A program made the translations under genes and the position numbers. The notes beneath the pieces are model-generated. The model ran no database searches, had not been told where the DNA came from, and worked only from the letters and a program-made list of their open reading frames with translations. This document shows positions 52,582 to 61,904 of a stretch of DNA of 64,000 nucleotides, one piece after another. This DNA comes from JAJEFO01 sp965221845. Lineage in GTDB: Bacteria > Pseudomonadota > Alphaproteobacteria > Rhodobacterales > Rhodobacteraceae. The stretch is taken from contig OZ244919.1 in assembly GCA_965221845.1 (NCBI GenBank), positions 2,790,001 through 2,854,000 of the forward strand, given 5' to 3'. Within the stretch, counting starts at the first letter, position 1. Every line of letters starts with the position of its first letter.

Positions 52582-54213
52582 CGACAGCAATTCCCGACAG
52601 GATTTCTTTTCGTTTGTTGTCAGTCGGTTGCGCGGCAGCCACGAATTTTCCTGTCACAGACCTTTCCCGCCGAATCGGCTTTGCTGCCGTCAGACAGGCA
52701 AAGGCCGGGCAGCAGATGTCCGGAGATTCCTTTCGCAGGCATCCGTCGATGCCAGGGCCGTGCTTCGCGCCGTGCGTGCATGCTTCGACCGCATCCCCGA
52801 CCCGATCGACACGCGCGACTTCAGCCTTCCGGTAGGCCTGACGTCGGGGCTCGCGGTCTTCTCGCCCGGGATCCCGTCGCTTCTGCAGTCCGGCCGGCAG
52901 GTGCGGGGCGGCGAGGACCCGGTCCGGGCGCGCAACCTGCGCGCGCCGTTCGGCGTGGGGAAGGCGCCGTCGGACACGCGGATGCGCGAGCGGCGCGACG
53001 GGGCCGGCCCCCGCGGCCTCCGCCGCTGCGGTCCGGGGGCGTCCACGCCGCCCTGCAGCGCGGGAAGGTGCTGGAAGGCTGGACGGTGTTCGGCGGGCGT
53101 CTCCCGGTCCCGGCGGACGGGACCGGCCGCCGCTCCTCGCACAAGGCCGTCCGCAGGCGCCGCTCGCGTCAGGACCCGCCGCGACGGGTCGAGGACCTCC
53201 TGCCGTCAGGCTCCGGGCGCGGCGACCGTCCGTCCCGACCACGCCGGGGCGTTCCCGCCGGCGCCGGAGCCGGTCCGGAACGAGGACGGCAGGAGGAGGA
53301 ACGACTGCGAGCGGAACGCCTTGAGGCGGCTCCCGGAGGACCTCCGCCGGGAGCGTCCGCACACGGGAGGGCGGCCGGCGCCGGGGACGGGCCGGCGGCC
53401 GGCGGCCCGCACGTCATGCTTCGTGAGCGGAGAAGGGCTTCCGCCCGTCCCGGGCGCGAAGCCGGGCGACCACGGGCCGCCGTCCGGCTGGTTCGATGCC
53501 AGCGGGACGAAGGAGACATGGGAGAGGCGCGACGGGAAGACCGGCATCGTGCACCGCTTCGAACGGGACCGCGGCCGGCCGGCCGACGACGCGAACTTCG
53601 GCCTGAAGACCGACATGCCCGGATGCGGGGAGACCGGCACGAAAGGGAGGGTCCGGAGGTTCTCGCGGGCCGCCGACCTCCCGCCCGTCCGGGACGCGGC
53701 GTGTCCGTCATGCGGTGCGGCCGCGTGCGGGACGGGCGACCGGGAACGGGACGTTCCAGGCACCGGGACGCGGGAGGGCTGCAGCTTCGGGCACGGCTCC
53801 GGCCATGGCGGGAACCGCCCATGGGGCGTCTTCATGACGCTCGCCATGCCCGCCTTCCTGATCGACCGGTGCGGCGGCACTGCCGCCCGCCGTTCGGACG
53901 GGCGCGGGAACGTCAGGAACGCATCCCCTGCCTCCGGGACCGGATGCGGGAACCGGCCGGACCTTCGTCTTCCGGGACTGGAAGACCCCTGCCGCGCGCT
54001 CGCGGGAGAGCCTGGCAAGGAGGACCATGCCGGCCCGTCCGTGCCGGGCCGTGACCGCCCCGGCCACGCCCGGACGGCCCCGATCCCGCCCTTCGCCGGC
54101 AACGCCACGATCCCGGGCCGCCGCCCGGCCGCCGGTCGTGCGCACACGGAACCGCCGTCCGCCATGACCGCGCCTTCGCGCACCGACGGTCAGGCTGGCG
54201 GGAATTGCTGCCG
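52582..54213 (+). mobile_element. Decayed insertion sequence with recognisable ends
   Basis: CGACAGCAATTCCCGACAG (52582–52600) and, inverted, CGGCAGCAATTCCCGCCAG (54195–54213) match at 17 of 19 bases and bound a decayed transposase. No target duplication is evident; the right flank has been altered by insertion of the next IS. An orphan copy of the right end lies at 45316–45402. Confidence 0.7.
52750..54040 (+). pseudogene. Decayed DDE transposase (IS4-related, family not assigned)
   Basis: Pieces of one transposase are spread over frames: VRACFDRIPDPIDTRDFSLP, GLTSGLAVFSPGIPSLLQSG, APSDTRMRERRD, NDCERNALRRLPEDLRRERP, GAKPGDHGPPSGW, TWERRDGKTGIVHRFERDRG, ADDANFGLKTDMPGCGETGT and NRPWGVFMTLAMPAFLIDRC. 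Intervening stretches are out of frame or scrambled, and several expected acidic residues are lost. I recognise the overall pattern of a transposase widespread in proteobacteria but cannot name its IS family. Confidence 0.65.
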
Positions 54214-54463
54214 TCCATCCGGGTGTGGTTCCCATATGGCGGATTTCTCTTTTTGCAACAGGCTGGAATCAAACGACATTTTTCGGGCCGGCTCCGGAGA
54301 TCGTCCCTGATCCGGCGGATTCCGCGAAAATCCAGGGCGCGGACCGGGATTTTTCCACGGCCGCCCTGTCGGCCGCCGTTCCTGGCCCTGGATCCGGGGT
54401 GTGGCGGGGCGCTCCTGGCAAAACCTCAAACGCCCCTGGACGGGGGCGGAAAGGAGCACTCCG

Positions 54464-56068
54464 ATGGAAAGCCTGCATCCCGAATCCCCGGTTGCCAACA
54501 TCTGCGGCGGAGGCGGGTGCATCCCAAATTTGTTGACCGCCATGATTCGCTGGCGCTGCTGCACCATCGTTCCATCAAGAAAACAAGGCTGTCAGACATT
54601 CTCGAACAGCGGGCAAGCTGGACCATTGGGGCTCGATCAAACAATCTGGGCTACACCCGGCGGAGGCGAAGCCGTCACGGCGGCGCGGGAGCGACTGGCG
54701 AAGGCGGGCGTGGCCCTGGTGGAGCGGGCCGCCGAGGCCGGCCTGGCGGCGGACGTCGCGGCCCTTTGCCGGGACGACCCTCTGAAGGCCGAGGCCGCGT
54801 TCCGCGACATGGTCCTCCGCCTTGCCCGTTCGGTCCTGACGGACGCGTTCGGGGCGCTGGACGGCCACGGGCCGTCTCTGGAGGCCGGCGGCGGGACTTG
54901 CCGGAGGGTGGAGGTCACGCCGGGGCGCGCGATGACGGTGTTCGGCCCGGCCGGCTTCCTGCGGTCGCGGCATCGCCCCTCGGGGACCGGCGCGTCGCTG
55001 GTTCCGGCCGAGGCCGCCCTCGGCCTGACGGCGTGCGGAACGGCGCCCGCGGCGGCGGGCCTGTCGATGCATCTGACGGTCGGCCTGACGGCCCGCGAGA
55101 GCGAGGACGCCTGGAGGCGGCTGTGCGGCCAGGGACCCTCGACGGCGTCCCTGGTCCGGCTTTCCGGGGAGGCCGGAAACCGCATGGAGGAATGCTCCGA
55201 CGAGATCATGCCGGGTCTCCGGGAACGGGAGGAGATGCCCGAGGGGGGCCGTGTCGCTGCTGGTCTCGCTCGACGGGGTGATGATGCGGATGAACGCCGA
55301 GACAACGGACGGAAAGCCAGCGGACGCGGGCTGGCGCGAGGCGTCGTGCGGGGTCGTGGCGCTGGCCGGCGCCGAAGGCAGCATGCCGGGAGCCGATGCT
55401 TCGGGCGCCTTCCCGAGGCCGGCAAGGCGAGCCTGAAGCCGCAGCCGAGGCCGAGGCGCTCCGCTGGCTGGAACGCAAACCGGACCTGAGGCTTGCGGCT
55501 GTCGCCGACGGCGCGAAGGACAACCGGACTTTCCTGGAATCGCCTGGCCCGGATGTCATGCTCCTGGACTTCTGGCATGGAGCCCAGCGTCCGGGTGCCG
55601 CGGCCGACGCCGCCTTCGGCGCGGACACTGCCGCCGGAACGGCCTGGTTCGGGAGGTGGCGGCATGTCCTGCGCCATGACCCCGGGGGCGTCGGCAGGGC
55701 GGTCGACGCGCTGCGGCACCTGCTGCGGAAGGGGAAGGGAGCCGAGGACATCCGGAGAGAGCTGGCCTTCTTCCGCAACAACCGGCATCGCATGCGGTAT
55801 GCGGACGCCGCCGCCGCGGGCCACCCGATCGGTTCCGGTTCCGTGGAGGCGGCGAACAGGGTTCTCGTGACGTCACGGATGAAGCGCTCGGGGCAGGGCC
55901 GGGGCCGCGACGGCGGACAGGGCGCCCGGCCTTCCGGTCGTCCCCGGGTCCGGACGCCTCCACCGGGCCTGGGCCGCGCTGGTTCCGGGCATGGGCCGCC
56001 ACGGCGGCTGGAGGCCGCAACCCGCCAACGACAACCGCCCGGTGGAGCGCATCGCGCTCGCCGCGTGA
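54464..56068 (+). pseudogene. ISKra4-family transposase, interrupted and frameshifted
   Basis: AAAGGAG precedes ATG 54464 (MESLHPESPVANICGGG). A miniature element then adds 51 codons in frame, after which EAVTAARERLAKAGVALVER continues the protein. Near 55250 the sense moves to VSLLVSLDGVMMRMNAETTD (catalytic region), later to RCFGRLPEAGKASLK, then AVADGAKDNRTFLESPGPDV, LLDFWHGAQ, RYADAAAAGHPIGSGSVEAA and MKRSGQGRGRDGGQG. The C-terminus NDNRPVERIALAA ends at 56068 in another frame. At least three frame changes inactivate it. Confidence 0.78.
54515..54658. mobile_element. 144-bp miniature inverted-repeat element, copy 2
   Basis: Ends GGGTGCATCCCAAATTTGTT and, inverted, GGGTGTAGCCCAGATTGTTT match at most positions. 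A perfect 9-bp duplication, GGCGGAGGC, flanks it (54506–54514 and 54659–54667). It has the same length as copy 1 and related interior sequence (AAGGCTG…TTCTCGA). It lies in codon 17 of the IS transposase and is itself free of stop codons in that frame. Confidence 0.85.
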
Positions 56069-56226
56069 TTCGCGGGAGAAATGCCAGGGAACCAAAAGGT
56101 AAACCATACGAGAATCGCACCCGTCCATCCCCAATCCCTTGCCAATCCGGGGCCGGGTCCCTATCCTGGGCAGGTGATCGCTGGCCGAGGAACCGCTTGC
56201 GGAGAGACAACCGAGGGAGAGCTGCC

Positions 56227-56551
56227 ATGCACGCGCTCTTGCACCGCCACCGTGCTGCCATTGCCGCCCTCTGTCGCCGGTACCGCGTCCAGACCCTGTC
56301 CGTGGTCGGCTCGGCCGCCCGGGGGGGGGGGGGTGGATTTCGATCCCATCGGGAGCGATGTCGACTTCCTGGTGGAGTACATCCCGCCCATCCGTGCGGA
56401 CTGGTTCGACCGTCACATGGGGCTGATCGTCGATCTCGAGGCCCTCCTTGAGCGGGATGTGGACCTTCTCGAGAGGGCCAATCTGCGGAAACCGGATCTC
56501 ATCGCCTCCCTCGAAGCCGATGCCCAGTCCCTCTATGCCGCCGAAGCCTGA
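56227..56551 (+). CDS. MNT-type nucleotidyltransferase, out of frame at a 13-G tract
   Basis: AGGGAGAG precedes ATG 56227. The protein reads MHALLHRHRAAIAALCRRYR, then SVVGSAARG, the start of the nucleotidyltransferase active site. Thirteen Gs (56321–56333) follow, after which the sense continues one base out of frame: DFDPIGSDVDFLVEYIPPIR (the DxD metal site) to DLLERANLRKPDLIASLEAD. Twelve Gs would restore one 107-codon reading frame. MNT proteins of this size are antitoxins that modify HEPN toxins. A tract count error in assembly is possible, so I list it as a gene rather than a pseudogene. Confidence 0.72.
56321..56333. repeat. 13-G homopolymer inside a nucleotidyltransferase gene
   Basis: Thirteen consecutive Gs directly after the codons for GSAAR. 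The number must be a multiple of three for the active-site halves to be read in one frame, so the gene is off at 13. Confidence 0.9.
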
Positions 56552-56640
56552 TCGTTCCGCTCTCCAGCCCCTCCGTGACGTGCTGGAGCGGGTGCAGGCG
56601 ATCGAGGTGTGGCTGGAGGACACGAGCGAAGAGGGGCGGA
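56535..56640 (+). pseudogene. Truncated HEPN-domain partner
   Basis: An ATG overlapping the end of the nucleotidyltransferase gene starts PPKPDRSALQPLRDVLERVQ AIEVWLEDTSEEG, the look of a DUF86/HEPN N-terminus and in its usual place after an MNT gene. The HEPN pattern then stops; the frame continues into unrelated sequence, with none of the Rx4-6H catalytic motif. The toxin half of the pair has been lost. Confidence 0.5.
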
Positions 56641-56767
56641 TCGCAATGTGCGGCCCAGTGAAGCCACCGTTCTGGTTTCCGAGCCGGGTGTCATACCCGG
56701 GGACCAGTGTGCGGATGTGTCATGCAGGGTGGCATCGAGGATTCGCAGAACAGGGATGGGGCTGTTC

Positions 56768-58951
56768 ATGCAGAAATTAAAGCTTGATCTCGAACATTGC
56801 TATGGAATCCAGAAACTGGAGCACTCTTTTGATTTCACAGAAGGCAAGGCTGCGGCCCTGTACGCGCCAAACGGCTCCATGAAATCGTCGCTTGCGCGGA
56901 CATTTCAAGACATTGCGAACAAGCAAGAGTCTTCGGATCGGATGTTTCCGGATCGTCAGACAAAACGATCGGTGATCGATGAGAATGATGATGCGATCGA
57001 TCCGGAATCCGTGCTCATCATTCAGCCCTACAAGGAACCCCTCGAAAGCAACGAAAAGACCTCCACACTGCTGGTAAACGCAAGTCTTCGAGAGAATTAC
57101 AAAAAGCTCAACGAGGAAGTTGAAGAGGCGAAGAGGGTTCTTTTGTCTCGGCTGAAAGACCAGTCAGGGTCAAGGAAGGATCTTGAAGCGGAAATCTCAT
57201 CGGCATTCACTAGGACCTCCGAACAGTTTCTTGTGGCCATCAATCGCGTTGCCGCGGAGGTGAAGGATCAGCCGGAGGCACCTTTTGCCGAGATTCCCTA
57301 CGATCTCGTTTTCGATCCAAAAGTTGTCGGGATGCTTCAGCAGGAATCGGTCCGTGAGGCGCTCGAAGGCTATATCAAGCGTTTCAACGAACTGATAGAT
57401 CGGTCGCAGCACTTCAAGCGTGGTACGTTCACCTACTACAATGCTGGCGTGATCGCGAAAGCCCTCGCTGACAATGGATTCTTTGATGCAACACACAGTG
57501 TACGGCTGAATGCTGATGACAGGACCGAAATCACGTCGAAGACACAACTGGAAGAGTTGATCAGGAGCGAAAAGGAGGGCATTACGTCCGATGCCACTCT
57601 TCGCAAAACATTCGATGCGATCGAGAAACTCCTCAACAAGAACATCAGTGTCAGAAGATTCAGTTCATTTATATCTGACCATGAAGATATTCTCCCGGCT
57701 TTAGCAAATGTTGCGGATTTCAAGGAACAAGTCTGGAAGAGCTATTTCGTAAGGCATCGAGAGGCCTTTGAGGGTTTGGTGGCTAAAGTTCGTGATGTGG
57801 CCGCAAGGAAAAGGGAGATCGAAGAGGCGGCCCGGAAGGAACGGACGGCATGGCAAGAGGTCATCGATATCTTCAATGAACGCTTCTTCGTTCCTTTCGA
57901 GCTTTCGGTGATAAACTTTGTTCCTGTGGTGCTCAGCGAGGACAAAATTCCGAAGCTATGCTTTACATTCAAGCAGGGTGATGAAGCGAAGGATGTCGAA
58001 AAAGATGAGTTGCTTGAGGTTCTCAGCACCGGCGAGATCAGAGCATTCTATATTCTGAATATCATCTTCGAGATTGAGGTGCGGAAGAAGGCCGGGCAGC
58101 GAACACTGCTCATCGTCGATGACGTTGCAGATTCATTCGACTACAAGAACAAGTATGCGATCATCCAATATCTCAAGGAGATCGCAGAGGATGAGAATTT
58201 CCGCCAGATCATTCTGACCCACAACTTTGATTTCTTCAGGACCATCCAGAGCCGTTTTGTCAACTACAAGTCGTGTTTCATGGTCACAAGACAGGATGAC
58301 GGTATTGCGATCGACAAGGCCGTCGGGATCAAGAATATCTTCGTGAAAGACTGGAAAATCCATTTTGGCAGTGAACCAAGAAAGCGGATTGCGTCCATAC
58401 CGTTCATGAGAAATTTGGTGGAATTCACGAAGGGTGACGACGATCCTGATTTCATGAAGTTAACTGCGCTCCTCCATATCAAGACTAGCACAGCGACCAT
58501 TCAGGACAGTGATCTGTTCGATATCTATGAGGCCATGTTCGGTGTATCACCGACGGATGCCGCACTTTCCGGGGGCTCCGTCCTGGACCTCATTTTTCAG
58601 GAAGCCGACGACTGCCTGGAGGCGGGCGATGCTGCCAACTTCGCGAACAAGATCGTTCTTTCGATCGCCGCCCGCCTCCGTGCAGAGCAGTATATGCTTC
58701 AATGCATTGATGACCCCAAACTGGCGGACACCATAACGAGAAATCAGACAACGGAGTTGCTGAATCGCTTCCGCAGGGATTGCCCCAATGATGCAGCAAT
58801 CCGGGTTCTGGATCAAATTGTCCTGATCACGCCCGAGAACATTCACCTGAACTCATTTATGTATGAGCCGATCCTCGATATGTCAGACGAACACCTTCGC
58901 AAGACATACAACGATGTCAAGGTGCTCGGACCCGCCGCTATTGGGGACTGA
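56768..58951 (+). CDS. Large ABC-type ATPase, putative defence protein
   Basis: 727 aa from ATG 56768 (GGATGGGG upstream; ATG 56756 is an alternative). The Walker A position is YAPNGSMKSSLA (residues 32–43), with Met where Gly is usual. LSTGEIRAF near residue 418 is the ABC signature, TLLIVDDVADSFD near 447 is Walker B and ILTHNFDFF the H-loop. The middle is helical with coiled-coil stretches (EEVEEAKRVLLSRLKDQSGS). The C-terminal 200 residues match nothing I know. Base composition is clearly lower in GC than in neighbouring genes, a sign of transfer. It resembles single-gene, RecF/SMC-like ATPases found in defence islands. The function is unproven. Confidence 0.75.
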   Translation: MQKLKLDLEHCYGIQKLEHSFDFTEGKAAALYAPNGSMKSSLARTFQDIANKQESSDRMFPDRQTKRSVIDENDDAIDPESVLIIQPYKEPLESNEKTSTLLVNASLRENYKKLNEEVEEAKRVLLSRLKDQSGSRKDLEAEISSAFTRTSEQFLVAINRVAAEVKDQPEAPFAEIPYDLVFDPKVVGMLQQESVREALEGYIKRFNELIDRSQHFKRGTFTYYNAGVIAKALADNGFFDATHSVRLNADDRTEITSKTQLEELIRSEKEGITSDATLRKTFDAIEKLLNKNISVRRFSSFISDHEDILPALANVADFKEQVWKSYFVRHREAFEGLVAKVRDVAARKREIEEAARKERTAWQEVIDIFNERFFVPFELSVINFVPVVLSEDKIPKLCFTFKQGDEAKDVEKDELLEVLSTGEIRAFYILNIIFEIEVRKKAGQRTLLIVDDVADSFDYKNKYAIIQYLKEIAEDENFRQIILTHNFDFFRTIQSRFVNYKSCFMVTRQDDGIAIDKAVGIKNIFVKDWKIHFGSEPRKRIASIPFMRNLVEFTKGDDDPDFMKLTALLHIKTSTATIQDSDLFDIYEAMFGVSPTDAALSGGSVLDLIFQEADDCLEAGDAANFANKIVLSIAARLRAEQYMLQCIDDPKLADTITRNQTTELLNRFRRDCPNDAAIRVLDQIVLITPENIHLNSFMYEPILDMSDEHLRKTYNDVKVLGPAAIGD

Positions 58952-58993
58952 GATTGTCATGCCGGCCCCGTGTGCACGTCCTGGAGGAAGATC

Positions 58994-60562
58994 ATGACCC
59001 GCCACCGCCTGCCCATCGGTATCCAGTCCTTTGCCCGCCTGCGGGAAACCGACAGCTACTATGTCGACAAGACTCCGCTGATCCGGGATCTGATCGAGCG
59101 GGGCGATCACTGGTTCCTCTCGCGGCCCCGTCGCTTCGGCAAGAGTCTGCTCCTCGACACGCTCCGAGTCCTGTTTGCCGGGGAGGAGGCCCTCTTCGAG
59201 GGTCTGGCCATCCATCCGCACTGGGACTGGTCAGTTGTCCATCCGGTGGTGCGCCTGAGCTTTGACGGGACGTATGATGGACCGGAGGCGATCGAAGGGG
59301 ACATCATCGAACAGCTGGAGGCCGTCGAGGATGACCATGGCCTTGCGCCTGCGCACACATCCAGCACCGGCCCGCGCCGCCTGCGCAACGTTCTGCGCCG
59401 CACACACCACAAGACAGGACACCCGGTGGCAATCCTCGTCGACGAATACGACAAGCCCATCCTCGATGCCCTCCATGACCCGCAACTGGCCCGGGCCAAC
59501 CGCGACTATCTGCGCGGCTTCTATGGCATCATCAAGGGTAGTGCCGCCCATGTCCGCTTTGTGTTCGTCACCGGCATCAGCATGTTTTCCAAGGTCAGCC
59601 TGTTCTCGGGCCTGAACAACCTCGAGGACATCAGCCTCAACCCCCGTTTTGCCACCCTCTGCGGCTACACCGAGGCCGATCTCGACACTGTCTTTGCCCC
59701 CGAACTCGACGGGCTGGATCGGGACATGATCCGCACCTGGTACAATGGCTACAACTGGCGGGGCGAAGAGCGGCTCTACAATCCCTTCGATGTGCTCCTG
59801 TTCCTGCGCAGCCGGGAGTTCTACCCCCACTGGTTCGAGACCGGCTCGCCGACCTTCCTGTTCGACACGCTCAAGGCCAAGTCGACCAGCCTGCAGGAGA
59901 TCGAGGGCCGGAGGATCGACCGGTCCTTGATCACGAAGTTCGATGTCGACGCCATCAGCGCCGAGGCTTTATTGTTCCAGACCGGCTACCTCACCATCAC
60001 CGATGAGGAGAAGGCGGGCTTCAACACCCTCTACCGGCTCGACTACCCCAATCAGGAGGTCAAGCTCAGTCTGAATCAGGGCCTGCTCGCGTATCTGGGC
60101 CAGACCGTCACGGACGTGGCAGAGCAGGGCCGCAGCCTCCAGACCTCTCTTGCGACCAACGACTTTGGGGGGGTCGCGGCGACACTCAAGGCCTGGCTGG
60201 CCAGCATTCCCTACCAGTGGCACGCCACAGGCAACCTCGCCCGCTACGAGGCCTGGTATGCCAGTCTCCTGCACATGGTCTTCCGATCCATTGGCGTCGA
60301 TGTGCACTCTGAAGAGGCCACCAGCCATGGCCGCGCCGACATGGTGGTCCATCTCGGGGATCAGGTCTTCATCCTCGAATTCAAGATGGCGGACAGTGCG
60401 GACGACGCGGAGACAGCGCTGGCGGCGGCGTTTACCCAGATGCGCAAGCGGGGCTATGTGGACACATACCGCGGCCAGACCGTCCATCTCGTTGCCATCG
60501 CCTGTGGCCGCGAGGCCCGCAACCTGCTGGAGGTGCGGGCGGAGGTGGTCGCCAACGACTGA
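58994..60562 (+). CDS. AAA-ATPase-like protein with C-terminal PD-(D/E)XK nuclease domain
   Basis: 522 aa. LPIGIQSFARLRETDSYYVD KTPLIRDLI is the characteristic opening of the AAA-ATPase_like/DUF1703 group. Walker A is SRPRRFGKSLL (residues 43–53), Walker B is AILVDEYDKPI, and a sensor lies in FVFVTGISMFSKVSLFSGLN NL. The C-terminus, HGRADMVVHLGDQVFILEFK M, has the Asp…ExK nuclease signature. Such genes are numerous and often in multicopy, and their role is unclear; mobile-element or defence roles have been suggested. GGAGGAAG lies just before the ATG. Confidence 0.85.
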   Translation: MTRHRLPIGIQSFARLRETDSYYVDKTPLIRDLIERGDHWFLSRPRRFGKSLLLDTLRVLFAGEEALFEGLAIHPHWDWSVVHPVVRLSFDGTYDGPEAIEGDIIEQLEAVEDDHGLAPAHTSSTGPRRLRNVLRRTHHKTGHPVAILVDEYDKPILDALHDPQLARANRDYLRGFYGIIKGSAAHVRFVFVTGISMFSKVSLFSGLNNLEDISLNPRFATLCGYTEADLDTVFAPELDGLDRDMIRTWYNGYNWRGEERLYNPFDVLLFLRSREFYPHWFETGSPTFLFDTLKAKSTSLQEIEGRRIDRSLITKFDVDAISAEALLFQTGYLTITDEEKAGFNTLYRLDYPNQEVKLSLNQGLLAYLGQTVTDVAEQGRSLQTSLATNDFGGVAATLKAWLASIPYQWHATGNLARYEAWYASLLHMVFRSIGVDVHSEEATSHGRADMVVHLGDQVFILEFKMADSADDAETALAAAFTQMRKRGYVDTYRGQTVHLVAIACGREARNLLEVRAEVVAND

Positions 60563-60858
60563 TGGGGTGGGTCGAGCCCGTCGGCCCTGGAGCCCAACGC
60601 CGCCGGCCTGCGCCAGTGTCTTCACAGCGCTTCATAAGCCTGTCCATCCCGCAGGCGGACGGCCCGGATGCTTCCGCCTCCCCACCGCCGGCCACCCTCA
60701 GGGCCCCCACACCCCTGCCACTGCCGCCCCCCCCCCCCCCGCTGAGCACCGCCCCAACGCCAACCCGCACCAAGGAGACCCCACATGACTCCCTGCACCA
60801 GCACTGTTCCGTTCCGACCAGACCCGTCCGGGTCCGCCCCGATCTGCCCAGTGCGGCC

Positions 60859-60904
60859 CCGGGAGACTTTCGTCTCCCGGTCGGCCCAAGGGGGCGACCC
60901 CCTT
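60859..60904. terminator. Two adjacent perfect hairpins
   Basis: CCGGGAGAC/GTCTCCCGG (60859–60880, loop of four) and AAGGGGG/CCCCCTT (60888–60904, loop of three). Each is fully paired. They lie about 300 bases past the stop of the gene at 58994 and may end its transcript. Confidence 0.5.
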
Positions 60905-61018
60905 GACCCCCCGCCGATGAAAGAACCAGATCCGCCACCCGTCCCGCCAGGTCCGCCAATTCCGGGGGTGTCCGCCATGCGGCCAGCCGGGCCGACCGCC
61001 CGCGGTGGCCCGGCCAGC

Positions 61019-61045
61019 GGTTTTGGCGCCCCCAGCGCCAAAACC
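61019..61045. terminator. Perfect 11-bp hairpin
   Basis: GGTTTTGGCGC pairs with GCGCCAAAACC around a five-base loop. On the minus strand the stem is followed by no U-run. It may be a terminator for either strand. Confidence 0.45.
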
Positions 61046-61904
61046 CGTCCTCTGACCGCGGTCCGACCAGCCTCGTCCGCGGCCACCCGCCCGTGGCGTT
61101 CCCATTCGCATCCCGCGACCGCTGGCGCGGTGGGCAACCCGAGCGACCAGCACCCCCGCCCGCCAAGGCGACCATGATCCTCGCCGGACCCGTCCACCCC
61201 CCGGGGATCTGCGGCTGATCGGAACGGTCGATCGTCATCAGGGGGTGCCCATCCAGGCTGGCGCCCGCCTCGTATCGCCATCCGCCCGGATCCAGGCAGT
61301 GGGTCAGTCTGAATTCTGCCCATCCGGTGGGGTCGGGGTCATCGGCAATGGTCAGCGCGGTCCCAGACCATCCCGTCCGTTCATGCCAATGGACAGACAG
61401 CAGGCCCCGGAACAACACCCTCGAGGCATGGCAGGCCGGTTGGCGGCGGCCATTGCCACGCTCCTGCACAACCCGGATTCCGTGCAAGTGTCTGACAGTC
61501 CCTGCCACCAGAGACAGTCACGCTCATGGCTGGATGCAAGACTCGCCAACGCGATGCGGCAGAAACTCTTCCTGCGGTTATCGTGACGCAGCTGCGCTTC
61601 AGGCCATCCAGGCCCGCCGGGACCGGACCCAATCCCGCCACGGAAGACCCGGCAACACCACCCATGACCCCGTGAGAGACCGACCCCGGGACAGCCCACT
61701 CAGCCCCGCCCGAAAGGTGGGACGTCCTCTCCCTGCAGAGAAAGGCAGCCGCCGCCACGCGCCGGGCTTCGCCCCCTGTTTGTCGCCGGTTTCCGGGTTG
61801 ATCGACGCGCCACAGCAGGGTGCGTCGGGCGGGAAGACCCGGAACGGTTCCAGGGTCAACACCAATGACGCCCGAACCCAGCTGTCCGCGCTGCGCACCG
61901 GATG

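Larger units (their letters stand above)
54221..56122 (+). mobile_element. Second ISKra4-like insertion sequence, with 8-bp target duplication
   Basis: Left end GGGTGTGGTTCCCATATGG (54221–54239) and right end, inverted, GGGTGCGATTCTCGTATGG (56104–56122) match at 15 of 19 bases. GTCCATCC flanks both sides (54213–54220 and 56123–56130). The 1902-bp element includes a 144-bp miniature element. It inserted exactly at the right end of the decayed IS at 52582–54213. Confidence 0.8.
60563..61904. other. Poorly coding region with a 14-C tract and several hairpins
   Basis: No gene recognised with confidence. AAGGAG followed eight bases later by ATG 60785 opens a proline-rich 130-codon frame, but hairpins run through it. 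On the minus strand, 61200–61410 reads WAEFRLTHCLDPGGWRYEAG and LDGHPLMTIDRSDQ, which could be a remnant of a gene. Fourteen Cs stand at 60727–60740. Confidence 0.4.

Noticed and set aside
60432..61508. A 358-codon minus-strand frame beside the 14-C tract
   Set aside because: Most of it is Gly/Arg/Trp-rich and passes through three hairpins and the homopolymer; only a short part (about 61200–61410) looks protein-like, so no gene is called.
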